Assembly (NCBI RefSeq): GCF_900113005.1
Contig: NZ_FONW01000004.1
Coordinates: 62,001-126,000, forward strand
DNA length: 64,000 bases
Origin: Sunxiuqinia elliptica
Lineage (GTDB): Bacteria > Bacteroidota > Bacteroidia > Bacteroidales > Prolixibacteraceae
Reading direction: 5' to 3'
Shown here one piece after another: positions 17,940-26,571 of the stretch. Numbering within the stretch: position 1 is the first letter of the stretch; each line of letters begins with the position of its first letter. Under the pieces are notes generated by a model. That model saw only the letters and a program-made list of their open reading frames with translations, was not told where the DNA came from and made no database searches. The translations under genes were made by a program, and so were the position numbers.

Positions 17940-18461
17940 ATGAAACCATCTTTACTCGCAATCCTATTTTGTGGACTCAGCTTAAATCTATTTGCCCAAC
18001 AACATCCCTCCAGTGAACAAATCCAACAACTCGACAGGCTCCATCTGATTATTGAGCGCTCTTCAATCGATTCAGTCAAGGTTCACTATGCAAAAATAAT
18101 GACAGCATTGAAATTACCTTTAACCAGTTTTAAACTCCCTGATGGACATTACCATGGAGAATCGCCTTATGATGACTACAACTACAAACATGAGGTAACA
18201 TTTGAGATAAAAGAAGGCGAGCTCATTTCCGTTGATTACGATGAGGTTCACAAATTGGGAAAAGGCAAACAAGACGACACGACCTACTGTAAAAAAATGA
18301 GTGTATCGGGAACCACTCCAGCAATCGCCTACCCGATCTACGAAAAAGCATTGATTCAAACTCAAAATGCAGAAGCAATTGATGCTGTTAGCGGTGCCAG
18401 CTACTCTTTTTATCGGCTTAAACTTGCGATGGCTTACGCCATCCTAAACGGGCCACTCTAG
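17940..18461 (+). CDS. FMN-binding domain protein, exported
   Basis: A 173-residue protein with a signal peptide (MKPSLLAILFCGLSLNLFAQ, cleavage near AQQ). The C-terminal half carries the NqrC/RnfG-type FMN-binding pattern (PF04205). Its DAVSGASYSFYRLK segment corresponds to the SGATxT/S motif, where a Ser or Thr takes a covalent phosphoester-linked FMN in this family. The HGESPYDDYNYKHEVTFEIKEG part fits a compact beta domain. I chose the ATG at 17940; an upstream in-frame ATG at 17865 would place 25 charged residues before the signal sequence. It converges with the aminomutase gene with a 3-base gap. A redox role in the periplasm is likely but partners are unknown. Confidence 0.75.
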   Translation: MKPSLLAILFCGLSLNLFAQQHPSSEQIQQLDRLHLIIERSSIDSVKVHYAKIMTALKLPLTSFKLPDGHYHGESPYDDYNYKHEVTFEIKEGELISVDYDEVHKLGKGKQDDTTYCKKMSVSGTTPAIAYPIYEKALIQTQNAEAIDAVSGASYSFYRLKLAMAYAILNGPL

Positions 18462-18464
18462 ACA

Positions 18465-20687
18465 TTAGTCAACATCAAGATTGGTCATTTCTGTAGTAAC
18501 AGAGAAAGGATAAGTCGGGTACTCATAAATAGGCATCCGTGGTTCTGTTTCTCCAATAGAATAGCCATAGATTCCTTCGTATTCACGAATGTCTTCTCCC
18601 ATGCTCTCCAGCTGCGCCAAATATTCACTAATTGATTTGGACTCAATAATAATCACTTTTCCCATTTTATTGATGATTGGACTGTGCCTGCGTGTAGGAT
18701 CGTGCTCAAAGCGTAAAATACGCCGCCCATAGCGAGTAATTCCAATCACTCGAAACGATAAGCTCTTTCCTACCCCGGGAAGGTTAAGCACATTTCGGTC
18801 GGTTGCCAAAAACGGCAAGCCCCCCCTTTCCTGCAGGTCAGCAATTTGCTCAACCATTTGAGGAGTATGCTTAGGAAATTCACGAATTTCATCATAATAA
18901 GTTTTCGGAATTTCACCCAAGACTTTCTCCTCATTCTGCTCTTGCAACGAACGTGCATTAACGGCGAAATTGTGGTTGTTTTCCATATAGCCCTTTACCG
19001 TGAAGGTGTAATAGGGCAACACGCCTACTTCATTCAATACCTGACGCAGTTTACAACTATGCCCTCGCCTCGAAGCTGCAGCAGTAAAAACCAATTGATT
19101 TGTTACAATCCATCCTGCTGAAAGTAATTGTTCAATACTGCTTTTTGCTTCAGGAGTTATTTCCATGGGCGATTCAACATGGGTTTGAATAACAAACTGC
19201 CGAATGCCAACTTTCAAGGCTTTCGATTTAAACGCTGCTAAAATACGAATGAGCTCTGGGGTTATGCGTTGGGGCAGGTAAATTGGCAGGCGTGTTCCCA
19301 ACCTTACCCGGACAATCTCAGCATACTTCTCTCCTTCGCGCCTTTTTTTGTTAGCTTCGCGCTTGCGCATGGCCATATCGAACACGGCATCCAAAATATT
19401 TTTCAAAGATTGATCGGCACTCATCAAGGCATCCCCTCCCGTAATCAAGATGTCGCGCAATTGCGAATCATTCTCAAAATATTCCATCAAATGGACTAAC
19501 TGCTCATGCCAGTTTCTTTTTGGGCGAAGTTTTTCCAAATCAAAATTTAAGTGCCCTCGTTGAAAGTCAAACATCCGTTGGCATGAAGTGCAAAGCCCAC
19601 CACAGGTTCTCCCGGCAGTATCCGGAATCAAAATAGCCACCTCTGGATAACGCCGATGAATATGATGAGAAGATGGCAACAACCATCCCGCAGCATTCGG
19701 CTCTCCGGGCTTAACCAAATCCTCCTTTTCCCAGGCCGAAATACGCCCAAACTCATTCACCAGCTGACGTGAATAGATGATGTAATCGCGAATGGCCAGA
19801 TCAGCACCAATGGCAAAATAAGGCACACGAACATGCAACAACGAAAGATAATAGGGATTGACAAAAAATGGAATTCCTGCATCACGAGCATCATACAAGA
19901 TTTTCATCGTATCCGGATCGAGTGAATTGCCCAACATCTCGTTGAGTAACTCGGGACTTCGAACGGCAAATTTGAGATGAAAACGATGATCACTCCACCA
20001 ACTCAGCACTTTGTTATACTTCTTCTGATAAGACCAGTTTTCTCCGAAACTAAATCGAACGCTTTTAATTTTCTCCGTATCAATAAGTTTAATAATTACT
20101 CCAATAATACGCTCTCGATTCTCTTCGCGCAGCTTCACAATTCGCTCATCCAAGCCGGATGGGTAACGCTCCATCCACTCCTCAATCTGCCTTCGACCAG
20201 GCTGTTTTGGTGTTTGCTCTCCCCGATACTGTCGAAACAATTCGAGCATGTCTTCAAAAAAATAAGGTTTGGCGCCTCCCGTACCCTCGGTAACTGCCAG
20301 CCAAATCATCTTTATTGGGTTGCTCACAGCAATTTCTCCATGCAAATTCAAGTCAGGAAATTCATGTCCCGCAAAATCAATGTAATCCAGAATACGAATA
20401 GCCGCATAATCTTCCCAACTCAAGTGTTGAAGCGAGACCTTTTTCCCATTTCGGATATAGTAATTGTAAGCATCAGGTTTTTGCTTCAGTCGCAATAAAA
20501 CCCAATTACGCACACCAACCAATGCTTCCGTCTCATTCTTCGAGCTCTTCATAATTTCTTCCAAACGCGGATTTTCTCGAAGAAGTCGTTTTACCAGACG
20601 ATGTGATTTGACATTAATTGCAATTTTATCCAGCTGCTGAATCTTTGATGTGACCATTTTCGTTTTCTCCTTATTGTTATTTTTCAT
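18465..20687 (-). CDS. KamA-family radical SAM aminomutase, glutamate 2,3-aminomutase-like
   Basis: A 740-residue PLP- and SAM-dependent enzyme. The radical SAM cysteines are C362, C366 and C369 (CGGLCTSC, CX3CX2C). The PLP lysine is K641 in LPGVGKS, matching PGGGGK of lysine 2,3-aminomutase. The two Asp residues that hold the lysine side-chain amino group in lysine 2,3-aminomutase (D293, D330) align with K565 (PYYTFTVKGY against PYYIYQCDLS) and N635 (NLPG against DAPG). As I recall, Lys and Asn at these places distinguish glutamate 2,3-aminomutase. The likely product is beta-glutamate, an osmolyte or antibiotic precursor. About 330 residues precede the radical SAM core, longer than classical KamA. 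A second ATG at 20657 has an AAGGAG nine bases upstream and may be the real start. Confidence 0.82.
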   Translation of the reverse strand: MKNNNKEKTKMVTSKIQQLDKIAINVKSHRLVKRLLRENPRLEEIMKSSKNETEALVGVRNWVLLRLKQKPDAYNYYIRNGKKVSLQHLSWEDYAAIRILDYIDFAGHEFPDLNLHGEIAVSNPIKMIWLAVTEGTGGAKPYFFEDMLELFRQYRGEQTPKQPGRRQIEEWMERYPSGLDERIVKLREENRERIIGVIIKLIDTEKIKSVRFSFGENWSYQKKYNKVLSWWSDHRFHLKFAVRSPELLNEMLGNSLDPDTMKILYDARDAGIPFFVNPYYLSLLHVRVPYFAIGADLAIRDYIIYSRQLVNEFGRISAWEKEDLVKPGEPNAAGWLLPSSHHIHRRYPEVAILIPDTAGRTCGGLCTSCQRMFDFQRGHLNFDLEKLRPKRNWHEQLVHLMEYFENDSQLRDILITGGDALMSADQSLKNILDAVFDMAMRKREANKKRREGEKYAEIVRVRLGTRLPIYLPQRITPELIRILAAFKSKALKVGIRQFVIQTHVESPMEITPEAKSSIEQLLSAGWIVTNQLVFTAAASRRGHSCKLRQVLNEVGVLPYYTFTVKGYMENNHNFAVNARSLQEQNEEKVLGEIPKTYYDEIREFPKHTPQMVEQIADLQERGGLPFLATDRNVLNLPGVGKSLSFRVIGITRYGRRILRFEHDPTRRHSPIINKMGKVIIIESKSISEYLAQLESMGEDIREYEGIYGYSIGETEPRMPIYEYPTYPFSVTTEMTNLDVD

Positions 20688-20899
20688 GTAACAGCTCTTA
20701 ACGCATTACTCTTTAAGATACGAAAAATCGGTTTTATAGTCATGCAACTATCGCCTGTTGCACACCATACAAGGAGGCATTTACAGCTCCTTTTTTGAAA
20801 TTCTGTTTTTTTCAATACGTTTGTACACGTATTTCCCTGGTGAACATTTTATGGGGGGATAACTGTTACACTCTTTTTAAATTGGCAATTCGATTGAAC
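20688..20899. promoter_or_regulatory. Divergent control region between aminomutase and DoxDA genes
   Basis: The region holds two short inverted repeats: TGCAAC-N8-GTTGCA around 20745-20764, and AATACG-TTTGTACA-CGTATT at 20814-20833. A 6-bp hairpin AAGGAG / CTCCTT (20771-20776, 20787-20792) followed by T residues could act as a weak terminator or attenuator on the plus strand. None can be assigned to a known regulator. Confidence 0.35.
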
Positions 20900-21295
20900 A
20901 TGACGAAAGCATATCCAACAAAGCAAAATCTTTTTCAAAAGTTGGGCTCTTTGAAAGCGCCTCACCTTTTGTTGATTTTTCTTGTGCTTACAGCATCATG
21001 TACAGTTCGTCATTCTGTTCAGCATTTATTGGACGTTCCACTTTCTGAAACGCTCAATCCGAACAAAACAAGCTTAAATCAAGCCAACTCTTGTGTTGAT
21101 TACACCCAAGATCAGGCCACCAAAAATGTGGCCCAAGCAACATTTTCATTCGATTCTTTGGAAGGTGATTTCACTGCAACGATCAACCAGCCAATTACCT
21201 CACAAAACTTTAATCAGGCTGCCGAAGACGAACGAAAGTCAGGAAAATCACTCTCTCTTTATATTTTGTACCGAAAAATGAAAATCCTGAGCTAA
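20900..21295 (+). CDS. Small putative lipoprotein upstream of DoxDA
   Basis: A 131-residue protein starting at the ATG at 20900 (MTKAYPTKQNLF). A long N-terminal region is followed by a hydrophobic stretch (HLLLIFLVLTASC) with a lipobox-like TASC, so the mature part starts at Cys near residue 36. The mature protein (VRHSVQHLLDVPLSETLNPNKTSLN, quoted only to show composition, then CVDYTQDQATKN) has no family I recognise. It contains one further Cys. It lies 191 bases upstream of the DoxD-DoxA fusion in the same direction and may be its partner in sulfur or quinone metabolism, but that rests only on position. Confidence 0.5.
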   Translation: MTKAYPTKQNLFQKLGSLKAPHLLLIFLVLTASCTVRHSVQHLLDVPLSETLNPNKTSLNQANSCVDYTQDQATKNVAQATFSFDSLEGDFTATINQPITSQNFNQAAEDERKSGKSLSLYILYRKMKILS

Positions 21296-21486
21296 TAAGC
21301 TCCGCACAACGAGTTTATCAACTCAACACATCTTTTTTCATTTTAAACCCCTAATCAACAAGTGCTTTGGATAATTTCAAACACCAATATTTTGATTTGC
21401 TTTTTTGAGGAAAGCAAGCTTCCATCAAGCTCAATCCAAGCCTTGTTTGATTGTACAATTTATTCATTTAGAGAAAGAACAAAATC

Positions 21487-22524
21487 ATGAATTCAATCAA
21501 TAAAAACACCCATGAATTACCTGCATACAACTTGGCAGGTCTCGCAACTTTAGCTATACGTTTAGTGATAGGATGGACCTACTTTTCCGCCTTCTGGCGA
21601 CGTTTATTTTTAGCCAATAAACTTGATCCGGAAGTAGCCGGTTACATTGGAGAAAAGTTCAATCATTTTTTACCGAATGCACTCGGCATCAAACCAATTA
21701 TTGAGTACCTGGTAAGCAACCCGGATATGCTTTGGTGGGCCATGGCCGCCTTCACCATTATTGAGGGGATTGTCGGTCTGCTTCTGATGTTTGGACTATT
21801 TACCCGTCTGATGAGTATTGGTGTATTTGGTCTGGCCATGGGAATTCTGCTAGGATCAGGCTGGATCGGCACCACCTGCCTCGATGAATGGCAAATTGGA
21901 ATCTTAGGAATTGCTGGCGGGTTTGTCCTGTTTCTAACCGGAAGCTCCCATTATTCCATTGACCACTGGCTTTACAACAAATCGTATCCAATAACTCAAA
22001 AGCGATGGTTTAGCTGGATTGGGTCAGGCGTACTTCCAATTCCTGCCGACAAACTGAAGAAATTTGCCTTTGGTGGAGCCATGGCTATTTTAGGTATCAG
22101 CTTGTTTACCAACCAGTATTTCCATGGTGGATTATGGGGAACACTGCACAACAAGTCCGTAAAACCTAAAGTGGAAATTCAACACGCCGAAATTCAACAA
22201 AATCAACTTCAATTTACCGTTCACCGGGTTGAAGGAGTTGATGTTTACGGTTCATTCCTGATTGGAATAAGCCTGACCAATGCTCAAGGGGAAAAACTCA
22301 TAGATTACAATGGCGAACAGCTGGCTAAGCTTTCAACGCAACAAATTGAAAACGCTTATGTCGCCAAAGTGAAACCGGGAGCACATAGCCTGATTATTCC
22401 ATTAGGAAGTAAGGCAACCATCAATCTTAATATACCCAATCAGAATCAATTAAAATCGGGGAAATATAACCTGCAACTAACTGATATTAGCGGAGCCCAA
22501 TGGACCCGTGAAATCGAGTTTTAA
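21487..22524 (+). CDS. DoxD-DoxA fusion, thiosulfate:quinone oxidoreductase-like membrane protein
   Basis: A 345-residue protein combining both subunits of TQO. Residues 10-165 form the DoxD domain (PF04173), with four membrane helices: LATLAIRLVIGWTYFSAFWR, WWAMAAFTIIEGIVGLLLMFG, SIGVFGLAMGILLGSGWIG and ILGIAGGFVLFLTGSSHYS. After another helix near residue 195, the C-terminal 150 residues form the DoxA-like extracytoplasmic beta domain (PVKPKVEIQHAEI-type strands, IQHAEIQQNQLQFTVHRVEG). In Acidianus, DoxD and DoxA oxidise thiosulfate to tetrathionate with reduction of quinone. In Bacteroidota the function is untested. The gene ends at a strong terminator. Confidence 0.82.
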   Translation: MNSINKNTHELPAYNLAGLATLAIRLVIGWTYFSAFWRRLFLANKLDPEVAGYIGEKFNHFLPNALGIKPIIEYLVSNPDMLWWAMAAFTIIEGIVGLLLMFGLFTRLMSIGVFGLAMGILLGSGWIGTTCLDEWQIGILGIAGGFVLFLTGSSHYSIDHWLYNKSYPITQKRWFSWIGSGVLPIPADKLKKFAFGGAMAILGISLFTNQYFHGGLWGTLHNKSVKPKVEIQHAEIQQNQLQFTVHRVEGVDVYGSFLIGISLTNAQGEKLIDYNGEQLAKLSTQQIENAYVAKVKPGAHSLIIPLGSKATINLNIPNQNQLKSGKYNLQLTDISGAQWTREIEF

Positions 22525-22533
22525 ACCACACCC

Positions 22534-22570
22534 AAATAAGCCGGAAGCCCTTTGTCTTCCGGCTTATTTT
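22534..22570 (+). terminator. Strong intrinsic terminator of DoxDA gene
   Basis: Perfect 13-bp stem AATAAGCCGGAAG / CTTCCGGCTTATT (22535-22547 and 22556-22568), an 8-base loop and a T tail, 10 bases after the stop codon. Confidence 0.9.
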
Positions 22571-22760
22571 GATTTGGCTACCCTACATTTTTTTCTAACA
22601 TTTGCACCATTCAATTTTAAGAAGATGAAACGAGCATAATTTTATTCATCATTAAATCACCAAGGAGTATGATTTAAAAAATTATGCAAGAGCGAAGCGG
22701 TTCCATGAGTTTGAATTCTTCAGTTAACTCATTAACCGGTAATTACAAAATCACAAACGA

Positions 22761-23234
22761 ATGAAAAAAACAAATGCCGTACGGATTCTAGATAACCACA
22801 AAATGCCTTACGAACTGATTGCCTACGAAGTTGATGAATCTGATTTGAGCGCAACAACATTAGCTGAGAAGTTGGGACAAAACATCAACCAGATTTTTAA
22901 AACACTGGTATTAAGAGGAACCAACACGGGTATTTTCGTCGCTGTAATTCCGGGACATGCAGAAGTTGATCTGAAAAAGGCGGCTAAAGTTTCGGGCAAT
23001 AAAAAGGCCGAAATGGTTGCAATGAAAGAACTACTCCCCCTAACCGGATACATCCGCGGAGGTTGCTCTCCCGTAGGACTGAAAAAGCCCTATCCGATCT
23101 TCATCCATGAAAGCTGTCTTGACCACGAAACGATTTACATCAGTGCCGGCAAACGCGGAATGCAAGTTAAACTTCAGCCTCAACACCTCATTGATGTTAC
23201 CCAAGCTGAAGTTTGCGATTTGGTGAGCCAGTAA
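22761..23234 (+). CDS. ybaK: Cys-tRNA(Pro) deacylase YbaK
   Basis: A 157-residue YbaK/EbsC family protein. It hydrolyses Cys-tRNA(Pro) made by mistake by prolyl-tRNA synthetase. Diagnostic parts are the N-terminal KTNAVRILDNHKMPYELIAYE, FKTLVLRGTNTG, VAVIPGHAEVDLKKAAK (with the conserved catalytic Lys in the KKAAK segment) and TGYIRGGCSPVGLKK. It is complete and converges with the ABC permease gene, with only 5 bases between the stops, so antisense read-through is possible. Confidence 0.92.
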   Translation: MKKTNAVRILDNHKMPYELIAYEVDESDLSATTLAEKLGQNINQIFKTLVLRGTNTGIFVAVIPGHAEVDLKKAAKVSGNKKAEMVAMKELLPLTGYIRGGCSPVGLKKPYPIFIHESCLDHETIYISAGKRGMQVKLQPQHLIDVTQAEVCDLVSQ

Positions 23235-23239
23235 AATGT

Positions 23240-24361
23240 TTAACTGGCTGTTTTCCGATAGCGCCAGATGGCCAGACCAAGGAAAACAGTTCCGATAACT
23301 GTTAGCGAGGCAAACTCTTCCCAAAGGTCGAAAAAGCCTGAACCTTTCAAGACAACCATCCGCATTATTCGCATAAAATAATAAATCGGATTGATGCGAT
23401 CTAACCACTGAGCCCATTCAGGCATGCTCTCTACCGGGGTGAAAATTCCTCCCATCAGGATAAAAATCATCATAAAGAAAAAGGTGATGAACATGACCTG
23501 CTGTTGTGTTTCGGTGACCGTTGAAATAAACAACCCCAAGCCCAAAACACCTACCAAATACAGAGCTGCAAAGCCAAAGAGCAAAGGCAAACTTCCAACA
23601 ATGGGCAAATCGAATACCAAGCGTGCTATAATTAACCCAAAAGCCAAATCAAACAAGGCAATAACCAGAAATGGTAATAACTTCCCGAGAATGAATTGAT
23701 ACTTTTTGATAGGCGTCACATTCAGCTGCTCAATAGTGCCTATTTCCTTCTCGCGAACCAGGTTCATCCCCGAAAGAAACATTCCAATGATGGTGACTAA
23801 GATGGCTAAAATCCCCGGCGCCATGTACCATTTATAATCCAACTCCGGATTAAACCAATAGCTATCTTTCACCTCAATCCGATGAGGAGGATTAAACTCC
23901 GGCAAGCTTTTCCATTCTGCAATTACTTCCTTGTTGTAGCGAGAAAGAATCCCAAGCGTGTAAGAATAAATCAACGATGCTTTATTCCCGTCAATGGCAT
24001 TGATTAACAGCTCCACCTTCGCTTCGTCTTCCCGAACTAAATCCCGCTCAAAACCAGGAGGAATAATCATGACAAACTCTGCCTCTTCTTTCTTAAAGCT
24101 GCTCTCGGCATCTTTCAAATCAAATGAAGCATCATAAATCCGAAAAAAGGGAGAAGCTTCAAATTTCCCTACCAACTCACGCGAAGTGGCCGATTGATCT
24201 TGATTCACCAGGTAGAGATCTACATTTCTCAAATCGTACGTGGCCGCAAAAACCAAGATGAGCATTTGCACCAATGGTAGCACAAAAATCATAGGCAACA
24301 TGGTTTTATTCCGGAATACCTGAATAAACTCTTTCTGAAGAATATAGCGTATTGTTCTCAT
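23240..24361 (-). CDS. ABC-2 type transporter permease
   Basis: A 373-residue membrane protein, last gene of the efflux operon. It has one N-terminal helix (MLPMIFVLPLVQMLILVFAA), a large periplasmic loop (about 45-175) and five C-terminal helices. GTIEQLNVTPIKKYQFILGKLLPF is the characteristic coupling-helix segment of ABC-2 permeases of the YhhJ/YbhR type (PF12698). With the neighbouring permease it should form the membrane dimer of a YbhFSR-like multidrug or lipid exporter driven by the two ABC ATPases. The spacing to the upstream permease gene is 161 bases, filled with heptamer-periodic sequence. Confidence 0.9.
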   Translation of the reverse strand: MRTIRYILQKEFIQVFRNKTMLPMIFVLPLVQMLILVFAATYDLRNVDLYLVNQDQSATSRELVGKFEASPFFRIYDASFDLKDAESSFKKEEAEFVMIIPPGFERDLVREDEAKVELLINAIDGNKASLIYSYTLGILSRYNKEVIAEWKSLPEFNPPHRIEVKDSYWFNPELDYKWYMAPGILAILVTIIGMFLSGMNLVREKEIGTIEQLNVTPIKKYQFILGKLLPFLVIALFDLAFGLIIARLVFDLPIVGSLPLLFGFAALYLVGVLGLGLFISTVTETQQQVMFITFFFMMIFILMGGIFTPVESMPEWAQWLDRINPIYYFMRIMRMVVLKGSGFFDLWEEFASLTVIGTVFLGLAIWRYRKTAS

Positions 24362-24434
24362 TTTTTAATAGACATCAGACTTTAGACAATAGATAGTATA
24401 CTTTTAGACAACTTGAAAGCTTGAGATTGAAAAA

Positions 24435-24476
24435 CAGAAATTAGAGACCAAACAACAGAAACCAGAAACTCCAACT
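24435..24476. repeat. Degenerate 7-bp tandem repeat in operon spacer
   Basis: Six consecutive heptamers read CAGAAAT, TAGAGAC, CAAACAA, CAGAAAC, CAGAAAC and TCCAACT. The period of 7 with a CA(G/A)AAC core continues loosely beyond this stretch. It lies between the two permease genes and is not coding. Confidence 0.55.
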
Positions 24477-24522
24477 CCGTCTCCTTTCAAACAACGTCAA
24501 ACTTACAGAGGCCACTTATATT

Positions 24523-25629
24523 CTATTCCAGCCTCGTTTTAAATTTCTTCACCGCAATAGCTGTAAATAGTACTGCCATTCCCAGCAGGATCAATGTTTC
24601 TTTCCAAACGTAAAGCAGACCAGTCCCTTTCAACATGATGTTTTTCAAAATGACAATAAACCATCGGGGCGGCATGGCATGCGAAAGAATTTGCAAAGGA
24701 ACAGGCATATTCTCAATCGGAAAAATAAAACCAGACAACAAAATCGTTGGTAACATCAGGGCAATCATCGAAATAAACATGGCCACCATTTGTGTTTTGG
24801 CCATGGTCGAAATTAAAATTCCAAGGCATAGGGCCATCAGAATAAACAGAATACTTTCGAGCATTAACAACACCCAACTTCCAGCAATAGGCACTCCGAA
24901 CACCCAATGTCCAATCAATAAAATAACCACAGCGTTGATGATCGACAATCCTAAGTAAGGAGCCACTTTCCCCAGAATGATCTGCACCGGACGAAGCGGC
25001 GACACCAGCAGAATTTCCATGGTGCCAAGCTCCTTTTCGCGTGTAATGGAAATCGAGGTCATCATGGCAGAAATCAACATCAGAATCATAGCCATAATCC
25101 CCGGGACAAACATGTGTACCGATTCCAAACCTTCATTATAATACATCCTTACTTCCGGCTTAATCTGCATCGGCAGCTGCATTTCGCCCATTTCCTTTAG
25201 CATGTAGTCATTAATAATGCCGCTGGTATAATTAGCGAGCAATTTTCCTACGTTTGGATCGGACGCATCAGCAATAACCTGCACCTTTGCCTTTCCTTCT
25301 TTTTCAAGAGATTGAGCAAATCCGGCCTCAAAAACCAGTACTTCCCTTACCTTGCCTTTCTTAAAGATCGCTTCAATATCCGCAGTACTTTCCAGATACT
25401 GGTCCAGCACGAAATAGCCCGAAGACAATAGTTTTGTGGTTATTTCCTGGGTTACTTCATCCTTCGATTGATCGTAGATGGCGATATGAGCATCCTTGAT
25501 TTCATTGGTAATAACTGTTCCGAACAGCAGCAATTGCGCAATCGGAATACCAAACAGAATGATCATGGTTCGAGCATCTCGAAATATGTGGTAAAATTCT
25601 TTCTTTACAAATCCCCAAAAACGGTTCAT
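24523..25629 (-). CDS. ABC-2 type transporter permease
   Basis: A 368-residue permease homologous to the next gene downstream. An N-terminal helix (TMIILFGIPIAQLLLFGTVI) precedes a periplasmic domain (about 40-170), and five helices follow. ITREKELGTMEILLVSPLRP is the conserved motif just after the second helix, LMLPTILLSGFIFPIENMP the typical late helix pair, and MPPRWFIVILKNIMLKGTGL the family segment before the last helix. Together with the partner permease it forms the channel of the exporter. It is read 57 bases after the upstream ATPase gene. Confidence 0.9.
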   Translation of the reverse strand: MNRFWGFVKKEFYHIFRDARTMIILFGIPIAQLLLFGTVITNEIKDAHIAIYDQSKDEVTQEITTKLLSSGYFVLDQYLESTADIEAIFKKGKVREVLVFEAGFAQSLEKEGKAKVQVIADASDPNVGKLLANYTSGIINDYMLKEMGEMQLPMQIKPEVRMYYNEGLESVHMFVPGIMAMILMLISAMMTSISITREKELGTMEILLVSPLRPVQIILGKVAPYLGLSIINAVVILLIGHWVFGVPIAGSWVLLMLESILFILMALCLGILISTMAKTQMVAMFISMIALMLPTILLSGFIFPIENMPVPLQILSHAMPPRWFIVILKNIMLKGTGLLYVWKETLILLGMAVLFTAIAVKKFKTRLE

Positions 25630-25685
25630 AATTATTCGGTTTTGAGTCGCTAAACACCTCTGATGATGGTGTATTGCGAGTTTAT

Positions 25686-26426
25686 TTATTCGGTCGCTTT
25701 TGCCTTTCGGGCCAGCTTCAGAAACACCTCGTTCATATCTGCCGCCTCAAATTGTTTTTTCAGTTTTTCAGGAGTATCCAGTGCTGCAATTCGGCCATCA
25801 ACCATGATGGAAACCCGATCGCAATACTCCGCTTCATCCATGTAGTGGGTAGTCACAAAAATCGTCTTTCCATCGGCTGAAGCTTCGTAAATAAAGTCCC
25901 AAAACTGCCGACGCGTGATTGGATCAACTCCTCCAGTAGGTTCGTCCAGAAAAATAATTTGAGGATCATGCAACAAAGCCACGGAAAAAGCCAACTTCTG
26001 CTTCCACCCAAGCGGAAGCGAAGCAATCAATTTATCGCGTTCGCCCTGCAGGCTTAATTTACTTAGCAGGACTTCCTCTTTCGCTTTGCGCTCTTTCACC
26101 GACAAACCATAAATCCCGCCGTAAAACCGGATATTTTCAGCAATGGTCATGTCTTCATACAACGAAAACTTCTGGCTCATATAGCCAATATTCCGCTTAA
26201 TTTGCTCAGTTTGAGAATAGACGTCATACCCACCTACCATCAACTCTCCTGAAGTTGGAGCAGAAAGGCCACACAGAATACGCATTGCCGTTGTTTTCCC
26301 AGCTCCATTAGCTCCCAGGAACCCAAATATTTCTCCTCGATACACATCGAAAGTTAAATGGTCATTGGCCACAAAACTGCCAAACTTTTTAACCAAATTT
26401 TTCACTGATATAACTGGAGTTTTCAT
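25686..26426 (-). CDS. ABC transporter ATP-binding protein
   Basis: A 246-residue ATPase. Walker A is GANGAGKTT, the Q loop lies in IGYMSQKFSLYEDMT, and Walker B with catalytic Glu is IIFLDEPTGG. The signature reads SLPLGWKQKLAFS, a variant of LSGGQ (PLGWKQ) that is common in YbhF-type drug-export ATPases. The switch His is in VTTHYMDEAEYCD. I chose the ATG at 26424-26426 (MKTPVISVKNLVKKFG); the open frame extends 23 codons further into the spacer. It is the second of two ATPases, and being paired with two permeases suggests a heteromeric exporter. Confidence 0.92.
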   Translation of the reverse strand: MKTPVISVKNLVKKFGSFVANDHLTFDVYRGEIFGFLGANGAGKTTAMRILCGLSAPTSGELMVGGYDVYSQTEQIKRNIGYMSQKFSLYEDMTIAENIRFYGGIYGLSVKERKAKEEVLLSKLSLQGERDKLIASLPLGWKQKLAFSVALLHDPQIIFLDEPTGGVDPITRRQFWDFIYEASADGKTIFVTTHYMDEAEYCDRVSIMVDGRIAALDTPEKLKKQFEAADMNEVFLKLARKAKATE

Positions 26427-26485
26427 ATGGAAATAGACATTAAATGTTAGATTTTTGGATATTCGGATTTTCAAATTTTCAGAAT

Positions 26486-26513
26486 CAAGAGACAAGAACC
26501 AAGAGCCAAGATT
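26486..26513. repeat. Degenerate 7-bp tandem repeat in operon spacer
   Basis: Four heptamers CAAGAGA, CAAGAAC, CAAGAGC and CAAGATT in the spacer between the two ATPase genes. They have the same period and CAAG core as a duplicated heptamer in the outer-membrane pseudogene near 51940. Confidence 0.6.
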
Positions 26514-26571
26514 TTAAATATTAAGCTCTTGGGCAACCCGACAACTGGAAACTGCATTCCTCCTCCCTTCA

